From an uncultured bacterium (GTDB lineage: Bacteria; Cloacimonadota; Cloacimonadia; Cloacimonadales; Cloacimonadaceae): a stretch of 53,723 nucleotides of DNA. The stretch spans positions 1 to 53,723 of the forward strand of contig CALLHY010000075.1 of NCBI GenBank assembly GCA_938009275.1, read 5' to 3'. Made by a program: the position numbers and the translations under genes. The notes below the pieces were generated by a model, which worked only from the letters and a program-made list of their open reading frames with translations, searched no databases and was not told the DNA's origin. Positions 15,086 to 22,502 of this stretch are shown one piece after another; the stretch's first letter is position 1; every line of letters starts with the position of its first letter.

Positions 15086-16389
15086 GCGAGAAGCTAAAAG
15101 AGCTGAAAATACTGCTGATTATGGTAGCGGTATTCCTGGCAGCATACTTCATTCCCTTTGAGTCTAAACGCTTTACAGGCGGTGTGCTGGAAGCTTTCTA
15201 TATGCTGCAAGACTATGCTCGCTTGCATGTGTTGCTATGCCTTGTTCCGGCTTTATTTATCGCAGGAGCAGTCAGCGTATTTGTAAGCAGTGCCAGTGTG
15301 ATGAAATACTTGGGCCCGGCCGCCAAGAAAGCTGTTGCCTATGGTGTGGCATCGGTATCCGGCGCAATACTGGCAGTATGTTCCTGCACCATTCTGCCCT
15401 TGTTTAGCGGCATATATAAGCGTGGTGCCGGCTTAGGTCCTGCTATTGCTTTTCTCTATTCCGGCCCAGCCATCAATGTTCTTGCCATCGTGATGACTGC
15501 CCGTATCCTGGGCTTGCAAATCGGCATTGCCCGGGCTGTGGGTGCGGTGTTATTCAGTGTAATAATTGGTTTGCTAATGCATCTTTTCTTCCGCAAGGAA
15601 GAGAGCGAACGCCAGAAACAAACTGCGGGATTTCATGGCGGCGAAGAAGCGCGCCCTATGTATCAAACTGCTATCTACTTTGCCATTATGATCCTCATCC
15701 TGATTTTCCTTAATTGGGCTAAGCCAAATAGTGCCACTGCCAGTGGGTTTGTGGTTTGGGCGTATACCTACAAGTGGTTTGTGTCGGCAATCCTGGCTTT
15801 TTTGCTGGGCATCAGTTTAAGTGCATTCTATGGCTTTAAGATGCTGAAAGTGCTGGCCATAACTATTGGTGTAATTATCGTCGGACTGGCCTTCCCAAGC
15901 CATCCATTGATTGCCTTTGTAACAGGTGTAGTGCTACTTAGCCTTTTTCTTTGCTTCGAGAAAGGCGAGCTTAAGGACTGGCTGGGCTCTACCTGGGATT
16001 TCGCCAAGCTAATAATCCCTCTCCTCTTCTTGGGTGTTATGGTTGCCGGAGCACTGCTGGGTCGTCCCGGCTTTGAAGCATGGATGCCTTCCCGTTGGGT
16101 GGAAATGGCAGTGGGCGGAAACTCGCTTCTGGCAAACTTCTTTGCCTCCATCTCCGGTGCTTTTATGTATTTTGCCACGCTCACCGAAGTGCCAATCCTG
16201 CAGGGACTAATAGGTAGTGGCATGGGCAAAGGCCCGGCACTGGCTTTGTTGCTTTCCGGCCCTGCGCTGTCTCTACCCAGTATGTTGGTGATAAATACCG
16301 TTTTGGGGCCAAGGAAAACTGCTACATTTGTAGCATTGGTGGTGCTGATGTCCACAATAACTGGATATCTGTTTGGAGTATTGTTTTAG
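15082..16389 (+). CDS. ArsP/SO_0444-type permease
   Basis: 435 residues with about ten membrane segments arranged as two homologous halves, each with a SGPA motif (LYSGPAINVL and LLSGPALSLP). The AVCSCTILPLF cysteine pair in the first half is the feature that ArsP-like efflux permeases use for trivalent organoarsenicals. In this operon, export of arsenite, methylarsenite or another thiophilic metal is likely. The distinction between ArsP and the copper/zinc SO_0444 group cannot be made by eye. It is translationally coupled to arsR and directly adjoins the CcdA-like gene. Confidence 0.83.
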   Translation: MSEKLKELKILLIMVAVFLAAYFIPFESKRFTGGVLEAFYMLQDYARLHVLLCLVPALFIAGAVSVFVSSASVMKYLGPAAKKAVAYGVASVSGAILAVCSCTILPLFSGIYKRGAGLGPAIAFLYSGPAINVLAIVMTARILGLQIGIARAVGAVLFSVIIGLLMHLFFRKEESERQKQTAGFHGGEEARPMYQTAIYFAIMILILIFLNWAKPNSATASGFVVWAYTYKWFVSAILAFLLGISLSAFYGFKMLKVLAITIGVIIVGLAFPSHPLIAFVTGVVLLSLFLCFEKGELKDWLGSTWDFAKLIIPLLFLGVMVAGALLGRPGFEAWMPSRWVEMAVGGNSLLANFFASISGAFMYFATLTEVPILQGLIGSGMGKGPALALLLSGPALSLPSMLVINTVLGPRKTATFVALVVLMSTITGYLFGVLF

Positions 16390-17103
16390 ATGATAATGCA
16401 GATATTTACCTATCTCAGCTACGCATTAGCGTCGAATCCAGGCATGGCATTGCTGGCTGCCTTTGTGTGGGGGATTCTTAGCGTGCTGCTCAGCCCTTGC
16501 CATCTTGCCAGCATTCCTTTAATAATTGGATATCTGGATAATCAGAGAGATTTGAGCACACGTAAAGCATTAGTACTCAGCAGCTTCTTTACACTCGGCA
16601 TACTGGGAATGATGCTTCTGATTGGTCTGGTTACCGGCTTGCTGGGCAGGATGATGGGAGACTTGGGTGGCTGGACAGAACCGGCTATGGGTTTGGTGTT
16701 TATGGTGATGGCATTCTTCATTGCCGATATCCTAAAAATGCCTGGCTTTCGCAGAGGTGGCATGGGCAAACGGTACGGAAAGGGAGCATGGGGAGCAATT
16801 AGCTTGGGCTTCCTCATCGGAATAGCTTTGGGGCCTTGTTCCTTTGCCTTTATGGCACCAATCCTGGGCTTGGTATTCAGCTCTGCCGGAATGCAGTTCG
16901 TGTTTGCCATTGCGCTGGTTTTGGCGTATATCATTGGGCATTGTTTGGTTATTATCCTTGCCGGAACCTTTGCCGGAGCTGTGCAAAACTACCTCAACTG
17001 GAGCAATACCTCCAATGGTACAAAGTATATAAGATACATCTGCGGAGTTTTGGTGTTCGTAGCAGGTGTGTATCTATTAGCCAAGAGATTTATAGCAATA
17101 TAA
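16390..17103 (+). CDS. CcdA-like thiol:disulfide transmembrane carrier
   Basis: 237 residues with six hydrophobic segments. The two redox cysteines of CcdA are present, each after proline: C37 in LLSPCHLA and C150 in ALGPCSFAF. It carries electrons from cytoplasmic thioredoxin across the inner membrane to extracytoplasmic thiols. Here it is followed by a small cytoplasmic thioredoxin-like protein and, two genes on, by an exported thioredoxin lipoprotein: donor, carrier and acceptor in one operon. ATG 16390 directly follows the previous stop; GGAG lies 11 bases upstream. No cytochrome c maturation genes are nearby. Confidence 0.87.
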   Translation: MIMQIFTYLSYALASNPGMALLAAFVWGILSVLLSPCHLASIPLIIGYLDNQRDLSTRKALVLSSFFTLGILGMMLLIGLVTGLLGRMMGDLGGWTEPAMGLVFMVMAFFIADILKMPGFRRGGMGKRYGKGAWGAISLGFLIGIALGPCSFAFMAPILGLVFSSAGMQFVFAIALVLAYIIGHCLVIILAGTFAGAVQNYLNWSNTSNGTKYIRYICGVLVFVAGVYLLAKRFIAI

Positions 17104-17113
17104 GGAGAACAAC

Positions 17114-17344
17114 ATGATAGTGAAGATTTTGGGCACAGGTTGCCCCAAGTGCAAGAAACTTGAAGAAAATGCCAGGGTGGCTATTAATGAACTGGGCATT
17201 AGTGCTACAGTGGAAAAAGTTACAGAGCTAGATAAGATTATGGATTATGGAGTGATGATGACTCCGGCATTGGTTATCGATGAAAAAGTGGTGTCCAGCG
17301 GAAAGCTGCTGTCTGCTTCGGACATCAAAGCATTGTTAAAGTGA
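17114..17344 (+). CDS. Small thioredoxin-like protein (redox-active disulfide protein 2 type)
   Basis: 76 residues, the Thioredoxin_3 family. The CPKC active site (C10-C13) follows the first strand in KILGTGCPKCKK, and the cis-proline segment MMTPALVID is present. No signal peptide, so cytoplasmic. It probably hands electrons to the CcdA-like carrier or to the arsenate reductase. AGGAG precedes ATG. Such genes are frequent beside ArsP-like permeases. Confidence 0.88.
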   Translation: MIVKILGTGCPKCKKLEENARVAINELGISATVEKVTELDKIMDYGVMMTPALVIDEKVVSSGKLLSASDIKALLK

Positions 17345-17352
17345 GGTGAGAA

Positions 17353-17742
17353 ATGGGATCATGCAGTTGTACTGGATCATGCGCATCTAATTGTGCTACT
17401 AAAGCTGTTTACGCTTGCGCTGGAGCAAGCAATGTGGGAAAATACTCCTATGAGCTTTCTATTATGCTACACGAAAGAGGCACACACGCTATGAGCTGTG
17501 CTGCGGGTGTTGGGGCAGATATATGCGGCTTCACCAGTGGGGCAAAAGAACAGGGGAAAATGAACTTGCTTATCGATGGCTGCCCGGTTGCTTGCCTGAA
17601 GGCAATGTTTGACAACAAGGGTATAGATAACTACGATCATGTAGTGCTAACCGAATTAGGCATCAAGAAAGAGGGTAACTTTGTTACTGAGTCTACAGTA
17701 TTAACAGACTTGGTGCAGCAAATTGACGAAATGGGAGTATGA
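17353..17742 (+). CDS. DGC-domain putative zinc-binding protein
   Basis: 129 residues with nine or more cysteines, including an N-terminal SCSCTGSC cluster, ACAGASNVGKYSYEL, AAGVGADICGF, and the family-defining D75-G76-C77 with C81 in IDGCPVACLK. The DGC family has no settled function; zinc or metal binding is assumed from the cysteines. Its place between thioredoxins of an ars operon suggests metalloid or thiol handling. Its stop overlaps the following ATG. Confidence 0.85.
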   Translation: MGSCSCTGSCASNCATKAVYACAGASNVGKYSYELSIMLHERGTHAMSCAAGVGADICGFTSGAKEQGKMNLLIDGCPVACLKAMFDNKGIDNYDHVVLTELGIKKEGNFVTESTVLTDLVQQIDEMGV

Positions 17743-18293
17743 GTATGTATCGGGTGTTAATCGCACTAGTCCTGATGCTGGCTCTGATGGCATGCACAAA
17801 TGGCAAAGGCAAAGCTGCAGCTAATGAGAATGCAGAGCAACAACCCCAACAAACCATAGAAGTACCAGTAACCCAGACACCTGTTGAGACCACAGAAATA
17901 CCTAACCAGAATCTTGCCAGCCCCAAGCAGGAACAAAGCTCTATGTCTGCTACAGCCAGCAATGATAAACCTGCCACACCCGCGCCCAAGCCTAAGCAAG
18001 AGGGCTATCAGGTCACTTTTTTGGAGATAGGTGCAGAGAGTTGTATTCCTTGCCGTATGATGAAGCCAATCATGAAGGACATAGCCGAGGAGTATCCCGG
18101 AGTGGTAAAGGTTGTATTTCATGATCTTTACAAAGACCGCAGTATCGGTCAACAATACGGCATTAGAGTGATGCCTACCCAGGTATTTTTGGATGCTAAG
18201 GGTAATGAGTTCTTCCGCCATGAAGGCTTTTACCCCAAAGATGAGATGAAAGCCATGCTGGATAAGTATCTGGCAAGCCTGAATACAGACTAA
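17739..18293 (+). CDS. Thioredoxin-domain lipoprotein
   Basis: 184 residues. A lipoprotein signal peptide ends in LALMAC (C19). Residues 20-90 are a low-complexity Q/P/T-rich linker. From ~90 there is a thioredoxin fold with active site C102-I-P-C105 and cis-proline in RVMPTQVF. It should be anchored on the periplasmic side and receive electrons from the CcdA-like protein encoded three genes upstream. The role in arsenic resistance is inferred: perhaps reducing extracytoplasmic thiols or the permease. It overlaps the DGC gene by 4 bases. Confidence 0.88.
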   Translation: MSMYRVLIALVLMLALMACTNGKGKAAANENAEQQPQQTIEVPVTQTPVETTEIPNQNLASPKQEQSSMSATASNDKPATPAPKPKQEGYQVTFLEIGAESCIPCRMMKPIMKDIAEEYPGVVKVVFHDLYKDRSIGQQYGIRVMPTQVFLDAKGNEFFRHEGFYPKDEMKAMLDKYLASLNTD

Positions 18294-18337
18294 TCCAGGC
18301 AGCTATAATAAGTGCAGGATAAAGCGTGGAGGTTATA

Positions 18338-19396
18338 ATGAATCCAGAAAAGCAAGAACCTGCGGGAATAAGCTTCTTCGAAAAGTATCTCACCCTGTGG
18401 GTTATCCTTTGCATGGCAGCAGGAATCCTTATTGGGCGTTATTTTCCCGGTATTCCCGATTTCTTGAACCGCTTTGAGTATGCCAGAGTGTCTATCCCTA
18501 TTGCCATCCTGATCTGGTTGATGATCTATCCCATGATGATGAAAGTGGACTTTGCCAGCATAAAGCAAGTAGGTCAAAACCCCAAAGGCTTATATGTTAC
18601 CTGGGTAACGAACTGGTTAATCAAGCCATTTAGTATGTACGCAATAGCCTGGTTCTTTTTCTTTGTAGTGTTCAAAGCTCTCATTCCGGCTGATTTGGCA
18701 AAAGCATATCTTGCCGGGGCAATCCTTTTGGGAGCTGCTCCCTGCACGGCGATGGTATTTGTTTGGAGCCATCTCACCAAGGGTAATCCTGCTTATACAG
18801 TAGTGCAAGTAGCAACCAATGATCTTATTATTTTGGTAGCTTTCACTCCTATTGTGGCACTGCTTTTGGGTATTGGGGGCATCAGCGTACCCTGGAACAC
18901 ACTGTTGCTATCTGTGTTGCTGTTTGTGGTTATACCCTTGGTGGGCGGTATGGCAACCCGTAATAGCGTTATCAAACACAGGGGGAGTGAGTATTTTAAC
19001 AACCGATTTATCACGAAGTTTAGCAACGTTACCATCGGCGGCTTGTTATTAACTCTGGTAATCATCTTCGCATTTCAGGGCAAGGTTATTCTGGATAACC
19101 CGCTGCATATACTTCTGATAGCTATTCCACTAACTATCCAGACTTTTCTTATCTTCTTTATAGCCTATCTAGCCAGCAGGAAGATCCGCTTAGCACATTG
19201 CATAGCTGCACCCGCCGGCATGATTGGTGCATCGAACTTCTTCGAGCTTTCGGTGGCTGTAGCTATTTCACTTTTTGGAACGAGCTCCCCTGTAGCTATG
19301 GCCACAGTTGTTGGCGTGTTGGTAGAAGTTCCGGTAATGCTAAGCCTGGTTAGGATTGCTAATAACACGAAGCACTGGTTTACATCGAACACATAA
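18338..19396 (+). CDS. acr3: Arsenite efflux permease Acr3
   Basis: 352 residues from ATG 18338, which has GGAGG at the right distance; the upstream in-frame GTG 18326 lies before that ribosome site. Ten membrane segments of the bile-acid/arsenite (BART) fold are visible. The essential cysteine of Acr3 sits in the conserved GAAPCTAMVFVWS block, and GASNFFELSVAVAISLF is the second family signature. It exports arsenite using the proton motive force. It stands 44 bases after the thioredoxin lipoprotein and 20 before arsC. Confidence 0.94.
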   Translation: MNPEKQEPAGISFFEKYLTLWVILCMAAGILIGRYFPGIPDFLNRFEYARVSIPIAILIWLMIYPMMMKVDFASIKQVGQNPKGLYVTWVTNWLIKPFSMYAIAWFFFFVVFKALIPADLAKAYLAGAILLGAAPCTAMVFVWSHLTKGNPAYTVVQVATNDLIILVAFTPIVALLLGIGGISVPWNTLLLSVLLFVVIPLVGGMATRNSVIKHRGSEYFNNRFITKFSNVTIGGLLLTLVIIFAFQGKVILDNPLHILLIAIPLTIQTFLIFFIAYLASRKIRLAHCIAAPAGMIGASNFFELSVAVAISLFGTSSPVAMATVVGVLVEVPVMLSLVRIANNTKHWFTSNT

Positions 19397-19416
19397 ATAT
19401 CACACAGGAGATAAAC

Positions 19417-19833
19417 ATGAGGAAAGTACTTATACTTTGCACGGGTAATTCCTGCCGTAGCATTATGGCTGAAGCATTGATAAACCACTTCTTAGGCGAT
19501 AGCTGGCAGGCTTTTTCTGCCGGAGTGATGCCATCACACGTGCATCCGCGCTCAATACAGGTACTACAAGAACTGGGCATAGACACTGCCAATCTGGAAT
19601 CCAAAGGGATAACACAATTCTTGTATATGGACGATCTGGATTTGGTAGTTACGGTATGTGATCATGCCCGGCAGACTTGTCCCGTGTTCCCTAAGCCGGT
19701 GAAGCAGGTGCATATCAGCATAGAAGACCCTGTTACTTACACCAATGCACCGGAAGAAGAGGCACTTGCCAGGTTTCGTGCCTGTAGAGACGACATCCAT
19801 AACAGAATTGTAAGAGTATTGGACACACTTTAA
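19417..19833 (+). CDS. arsC: Arsenate reductase, thioredoxin-coupled (LMW-PTPase type)
   Basis: 138 residues. The phosphatase loop CTGNSCRS holds C8, and C81 and C88 (TVCDHARQTC) complete the redox triad of the Staphylococcus-type ArsC, which is recycled by thioredoxin. It reduces arsenate to arsenite for export by Acr3. The thioredoxin requirement fits the redox genes upstream. AGGAG precedes ATG. It is the last gene of the ars run; no terminator was clear in the 80 bases after it. Confidence 0.94.
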   Translation: MRKVLILCTGNSCRSIMAEALINHFLGDSWQAFSAGVMPSHVHPRSIQVLQELGIDTANLESKGITQFLYMDDLDLVVTVCDHARQTCPVFPKPVKQVHISIEDPVTYTNAPEEEALARFRACRDDIHNRIVRVLDTL

Positions 19834-19879
19834 GGCAGTGGTTTTGCTGATACTCAGCTCGGAAATGCAAGCACGGAGC

Positions 19880-19909
19880 TTGACAGAAATATCCCTCAGG
19901 TGATATTAG
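19880..19909 (+). promoter_or_regulatory. Candidate promoter of ispG
   Basis: TTGACA at 19880-19885 and TATTAG at 19904-19909 with an 18-base gap. If used, the leader would be only a few bases, so it is uncertain whether ispG has its own promoter or reads through from arsC. Confidence 0.35.
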
Positions 19910-19913
19910 CACC

Positions 19914-20981
19914 ATGAAAGATATAGTTCGCCGCAGCACCCGTCGCATCCATTTGGGAGGAATCCCCATTGGTGGCTCTTCGCCCATCAGCATTCAGTCC
20001 ATGCTATCTGTAAAAACCGCTAACTTGCCAGAGTCCAGCCGTCAAATACGCGAGTTGGTTAGTGCCGGTTGCGATATAATCCGTTTCAGCGTTACGGATT
20101 TGGACGATGCCAAAGCCATTCGTGAGCTAAAGAAGGTATCTGCTGCCCCCTTGGTAGCTGATATTCATTACGATTATCGCTTGGCTCTGGCTTCCATCTC
20201 CGCGGGAGTTGACGGCCTGCGGATAAATCCCGGCAACATAGGCAAAGTAGAAGGTGTGCAAGCCTTGGTGGCTGCGGCTAAAGAGCGCATGATCCCAATT
20301 CGCATCGGGGTAAATAGCGGCTCTTTGCCCACCGATTTACTGCAAAAATACGGCGTAACTGCCAAAGCCATGGTGGAAGCCGCATTGCAACATGTAAGAA
20401 TATTGGAAGAGCTAAACTACCAAGAAATAAAGATATCTGTAAAAGCCTCCTCCATCCCTCTGGTACTGGAGAGCTATCGCAAACTAAGCCAATCTTGTGA
20501 CTACCCCCTGCATCTGGGGGTTACCGAAGCCGGAACCATGATGCGTGGCAGCATCAAGAGCGCCATCGCCCTGGGCATCCTTTTGGAAGAGGGCATCGGC
20601 GACACCATGCGTGTATCGCTAACCACCGATCCCGTAAAGGAAATAGCCGTTGCCAAAGAGATACTGGTGTCCTTGGGGCTGCGCAAAGGGCTTAGCATAA
20701 TCTCCTGCCCCACCTGTGGCCGCACCAGAATAGACCTTATCGGCTTAACCGAAGAGGTGGAAGCTGCCTTAAAGCCCTATGCCGACCAGCAGTTATCCGT
20801 GGCGGTGATGGGCTGTGCTGTGAATGGCCCTGGTGAAGCCAGAGAAGCTGATTTCGGTATTGCCGGCGGCAAAGGTGAGGGATTGCTGTTTGCCAAGGGT
20901 GAGGTAGTAAAAAAAGTGCCCGAGCACCGCTTAGTAGCCGAACTGGTCTCTTTGGTTCAGGACTATATTAAGCTTAGCTAA
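19914..20981 (+). CDS. ispG: 4-hydroxy-3-methylbut-2-en-1-yl diphosphate synthase (IspG/GcpE)
   Basis: 355 residues, normal for the bacterial enzyme without the plant-type insert. A TIM-barrel N-terminal part (IPIGGSSPISIQSMLSVKTA...AGCDIIRFSV) is followed by the reductase part carrying the [4Fe-4S] ligands in CPTCGR and MGCAVNGPGEA. It catalyses the penultimate step of the MEP isoprenoid pathway. AGGTGA lies upstream of the ATG. The gene is followed by the chromate transporter genes with only 1 base between, so they share a transcript without an obvious functional link. Confidence 0.95.
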   Translation: MKDIVRRSTRRIHLGGIPIGGSSPISIQSMLSVKTANLPESSRQIRELVSAGCDIIRFSVTDLDDAKAIRELKKVSAAPLVADIHYDYRLALASISAGVDGLRINPGNIGKVEGVQALVAAAKERMIPIRIGVNSGSLPTDLLQKYGVTAKAMVEAALQHVRILEELNYQEIKISVKASSIPLVLESYRKLSQSCDYPLHLGVTEAGTMMRGSIKSAIALGILLEEGIGDTMRVSLTTDPVKEIAVAKEILVSLGLRKGLSIISCPTCGRTRIDLIGLTEEVEAALKPYADQQLSVAVMGCAVNGPGEAREADFGIAGGKGEGLLFAKGEVVKKVPEHRLVAELVSLVQDYIKLS

Positions 20982-20982
20982 C

Positions 20983-21516
20983 ATGCTGCTAAAGCTCTTC
21001 TTAACCTTCTTCAAGATTGGTGCCTTCACCATTGGCGGAGCATACGCCATGATTCCTCTTATCCGCAAAGAAATCTGCGAAAAGCAACATTGGATATCGG
21101 ATGACGACTTCATGGACGGGCTGGCAGCAGCGCAGAGCTGTCCAGGCCCCATTGCCGTTAACCTCAGCATCTACATTGGTTATCACATAAAAAAAGGCAA
21201 GGGAATGGCTTTGGCGGTGCTGGGAACCATTTTGCCTTCACTGATCAGCATCATACTAATTGCCATGCTGTTCACTCGCTTTGCCGATGCTGCGCTGGTG
21301 AAAAAAGCCTTTCACGCCCTGCGTCCCGCCGTTGTTGCCCTTATTGCCGTGCCTATGGTGGAAATGGCAAAGAAGGCAGGTATAAACTTCAGGAACGCCT
21401 GGTTTCCGCTTATCGGCGCCGTGCTGGTGGGAGTATTTCTGCTTAGTCCCGTGTATCTTATTCTATTAACCATCCTTGTTTCACTCTGGCAAAGCGTTAA
21501 GGCAATGACACCATGA
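20983..21516 (+). CDS. Chromate transporter family protein, first half-size subunit
   Basis: 177 residues, one Chr domain, half of the classic ChrA length. The signature FKIGAFTIGGAYAMIPLIRKE and AQSCPGPIAVNLSIYIGY is clear, followed by about five hydrophobic segments. Short Chr proteins act in pairs with opposite topology; the second is encoded next, overlapping by 4 bases. Chromate efflux is the known role of the family, but the substrate of short pairs in anaerobes is not established. Confidence 0.9.
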   Translation: MLLKLFLTFFKIGAFTIGGAYAMIPLIRKEICEKQHWISDDDFMDGLAAAQSCPGPIAVNLSIYIGYHIKKGKGMALAVLGTILPSLISIILIAMLFTRFADAALVKKAFHALRPAVVALIAVPMVEMAKKAGINFRNAWFPLIGAVLVGVFLLSPVYLILLTILVSLWQSVKAMTP

Positions 21517-22031
21517 TGTATCTTAGCATGTTTTTAACCTTTGCCAAGATCGGGCTATTCAGCTTTGGGGGCGGTTATGCCATTCTTGCCATGATCCGCC
21601 AGGAAGTGGTGGTAACCCATCCCTGGCTAAGTCAATCGCAGTTTATGGACGTGGTGGCAATCTCGCAGATGACTCCTGGCCCTATCGCTGTAAATGCCGC
21701 CACCTTCATTGGTTACCACAAAGGTGGGATTTTTGGGGCAGTTCTGTGCACCTTTGGCGTAATCCTGCCCTCGCTGGTGATAATGCTGCTGGTTACCTTA
21801 AGCTATCTAAAGCTAAAAAAACAGCCCTGGTTCAAAAATATCTTTCGCAACCTGCGCCTGCTATCCGTGGGGCTTATCGCAGCAGCACTGATAATGGTGT
21901 TCGGCGATGCTATGCGCGATTGGTTTTCGGTAATAGTATTTGTTGGCAGCCTGATTGCCGGGTGGAGATTTAAAACAAATCCCTTCTATCTGCTTATCGG
22001 TGCGGCAGTTGTGGGTATGCTATTCGGCTAA
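21513..22031 (+). CDS. Chromate transporter family protein, second half-size subunit
   Basis: 172 residues, the partner of the preceding gene. FAKIGLFSFGGGYAILAMIRQE and ISQMTPGPIAVNAATFIGY repeat the Chr signature. It is co-translated with its partner through an ATGATG overlap. It ends the ispG-chr run. The following 470 bases carry a hairpin repeat and the control region of clpB. Confidence 0.9.
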   Translation: MMYLSMFLTFAKIGLFSFGGGYAILAMIRQEVVVTHPWLSQSQFMDVVAISQMTPGPIAVNAATFIGYHKGGIFGAVLCTFGVILPSLVIMLLVTLSYLKLKKQPWFKNIFRNLRLLSVGLIAAALIMVFGDAMRDWFSVIVFVGSLIAGWRFKTNPFYLLIGAAVVGMLFG

Positions 22032-22085
22032 GTTAAGTTGTGTTAAGATTCGGGGCTATTGCTGTGGATATCTGCTATTTTTTCC

Positions 22086-22155
22086 CTTCTTCCCTGCTGC
22101 TTCCTTGAAGCTATCCTGTGTCGAATACAGGATAGCAGCAGGGAAGCAGCAGGGA
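22086..22155. repeat. Hairpin repeat, second copy of family H1
   Basis: Arms from 22086-22119 and 22127-22155 share with 1306-1380 the CTTCTTCCCTGCT outer part and the ATCCTGT-loop-ACAGGAT core, with several mismatches. Beyond it, AGGGATTAAC occurs twice (from 22151 and from 22199), flanking a short insert and suggesting a rearranged right end. It may also act as an mRNA 3' end for the chr genes. Confidence 0.7.
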
Positions 22156-22418
22156 TTAACCGCTATATGATTGAAAAAAATGAGGGAAGAAGGAAAAGAG
22201 GGATTAACGGGTTATTCGCCACAGTCATGTTAGATTTAGCTACGGCACCGCAACGCTGTACTATTACCTAAAACCACTGAAGCACAGAGGGAACAGAGAT
22301 CAATATATGCGTCGATGATCGAGTCTAGAGTTCATATTCTCCAAATATGCAGAATGAATGATATGAACACAGCGACTTCGACCTCAGTACTCCAGCAAAC
22401 CAGTACCACGAGCCTAAA

Positions 22419-22445
22419 TTAGCAGTCTAGGCTAATGACTGCTAA
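22419..22445. promoter_or_regulatory. CIRCE-like operator of clpB
   Basis: TTAGCAGTC-N9-GACTGCTAA, extended by three further matching bases on each side. It has the exact architecture of CIRCE (TTAGCACTC-N9-GAGTGCTAA), with one position changed symmetrically in both arms. It lies 9 bases before a TTGACA -35 box and 58 bases before clpB. HrcA repression of a chaperone gene is the natural reading. Confidence 0.8.
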
Positions 22446-22453
22446 TTTTCTGC

Positions 22454-22481
22454 TTGACAATCTGAGCCACAGCATTAGATT
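22454..22481 (+). promoter_or_regulatory. Candidate clpB promoter
   Basis: TTGACA (22454-22459) and a TAGATT -10-like hexamer (22476-22481) with 16 bases between. It follows directly after the CIRCE-like repeat and precedes the GGAGGTGA ribosome site at 22493. Confidence 0.6.
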
Positions 22482-22502
22482 GTCCATAAGTTGGAGGTGA
22501 TA

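Noticed and set aside
18290..18577. Minus-strand frame within the acr3 start
   Set aside because: Shadow frame of a well-defined membrane transporter gene.
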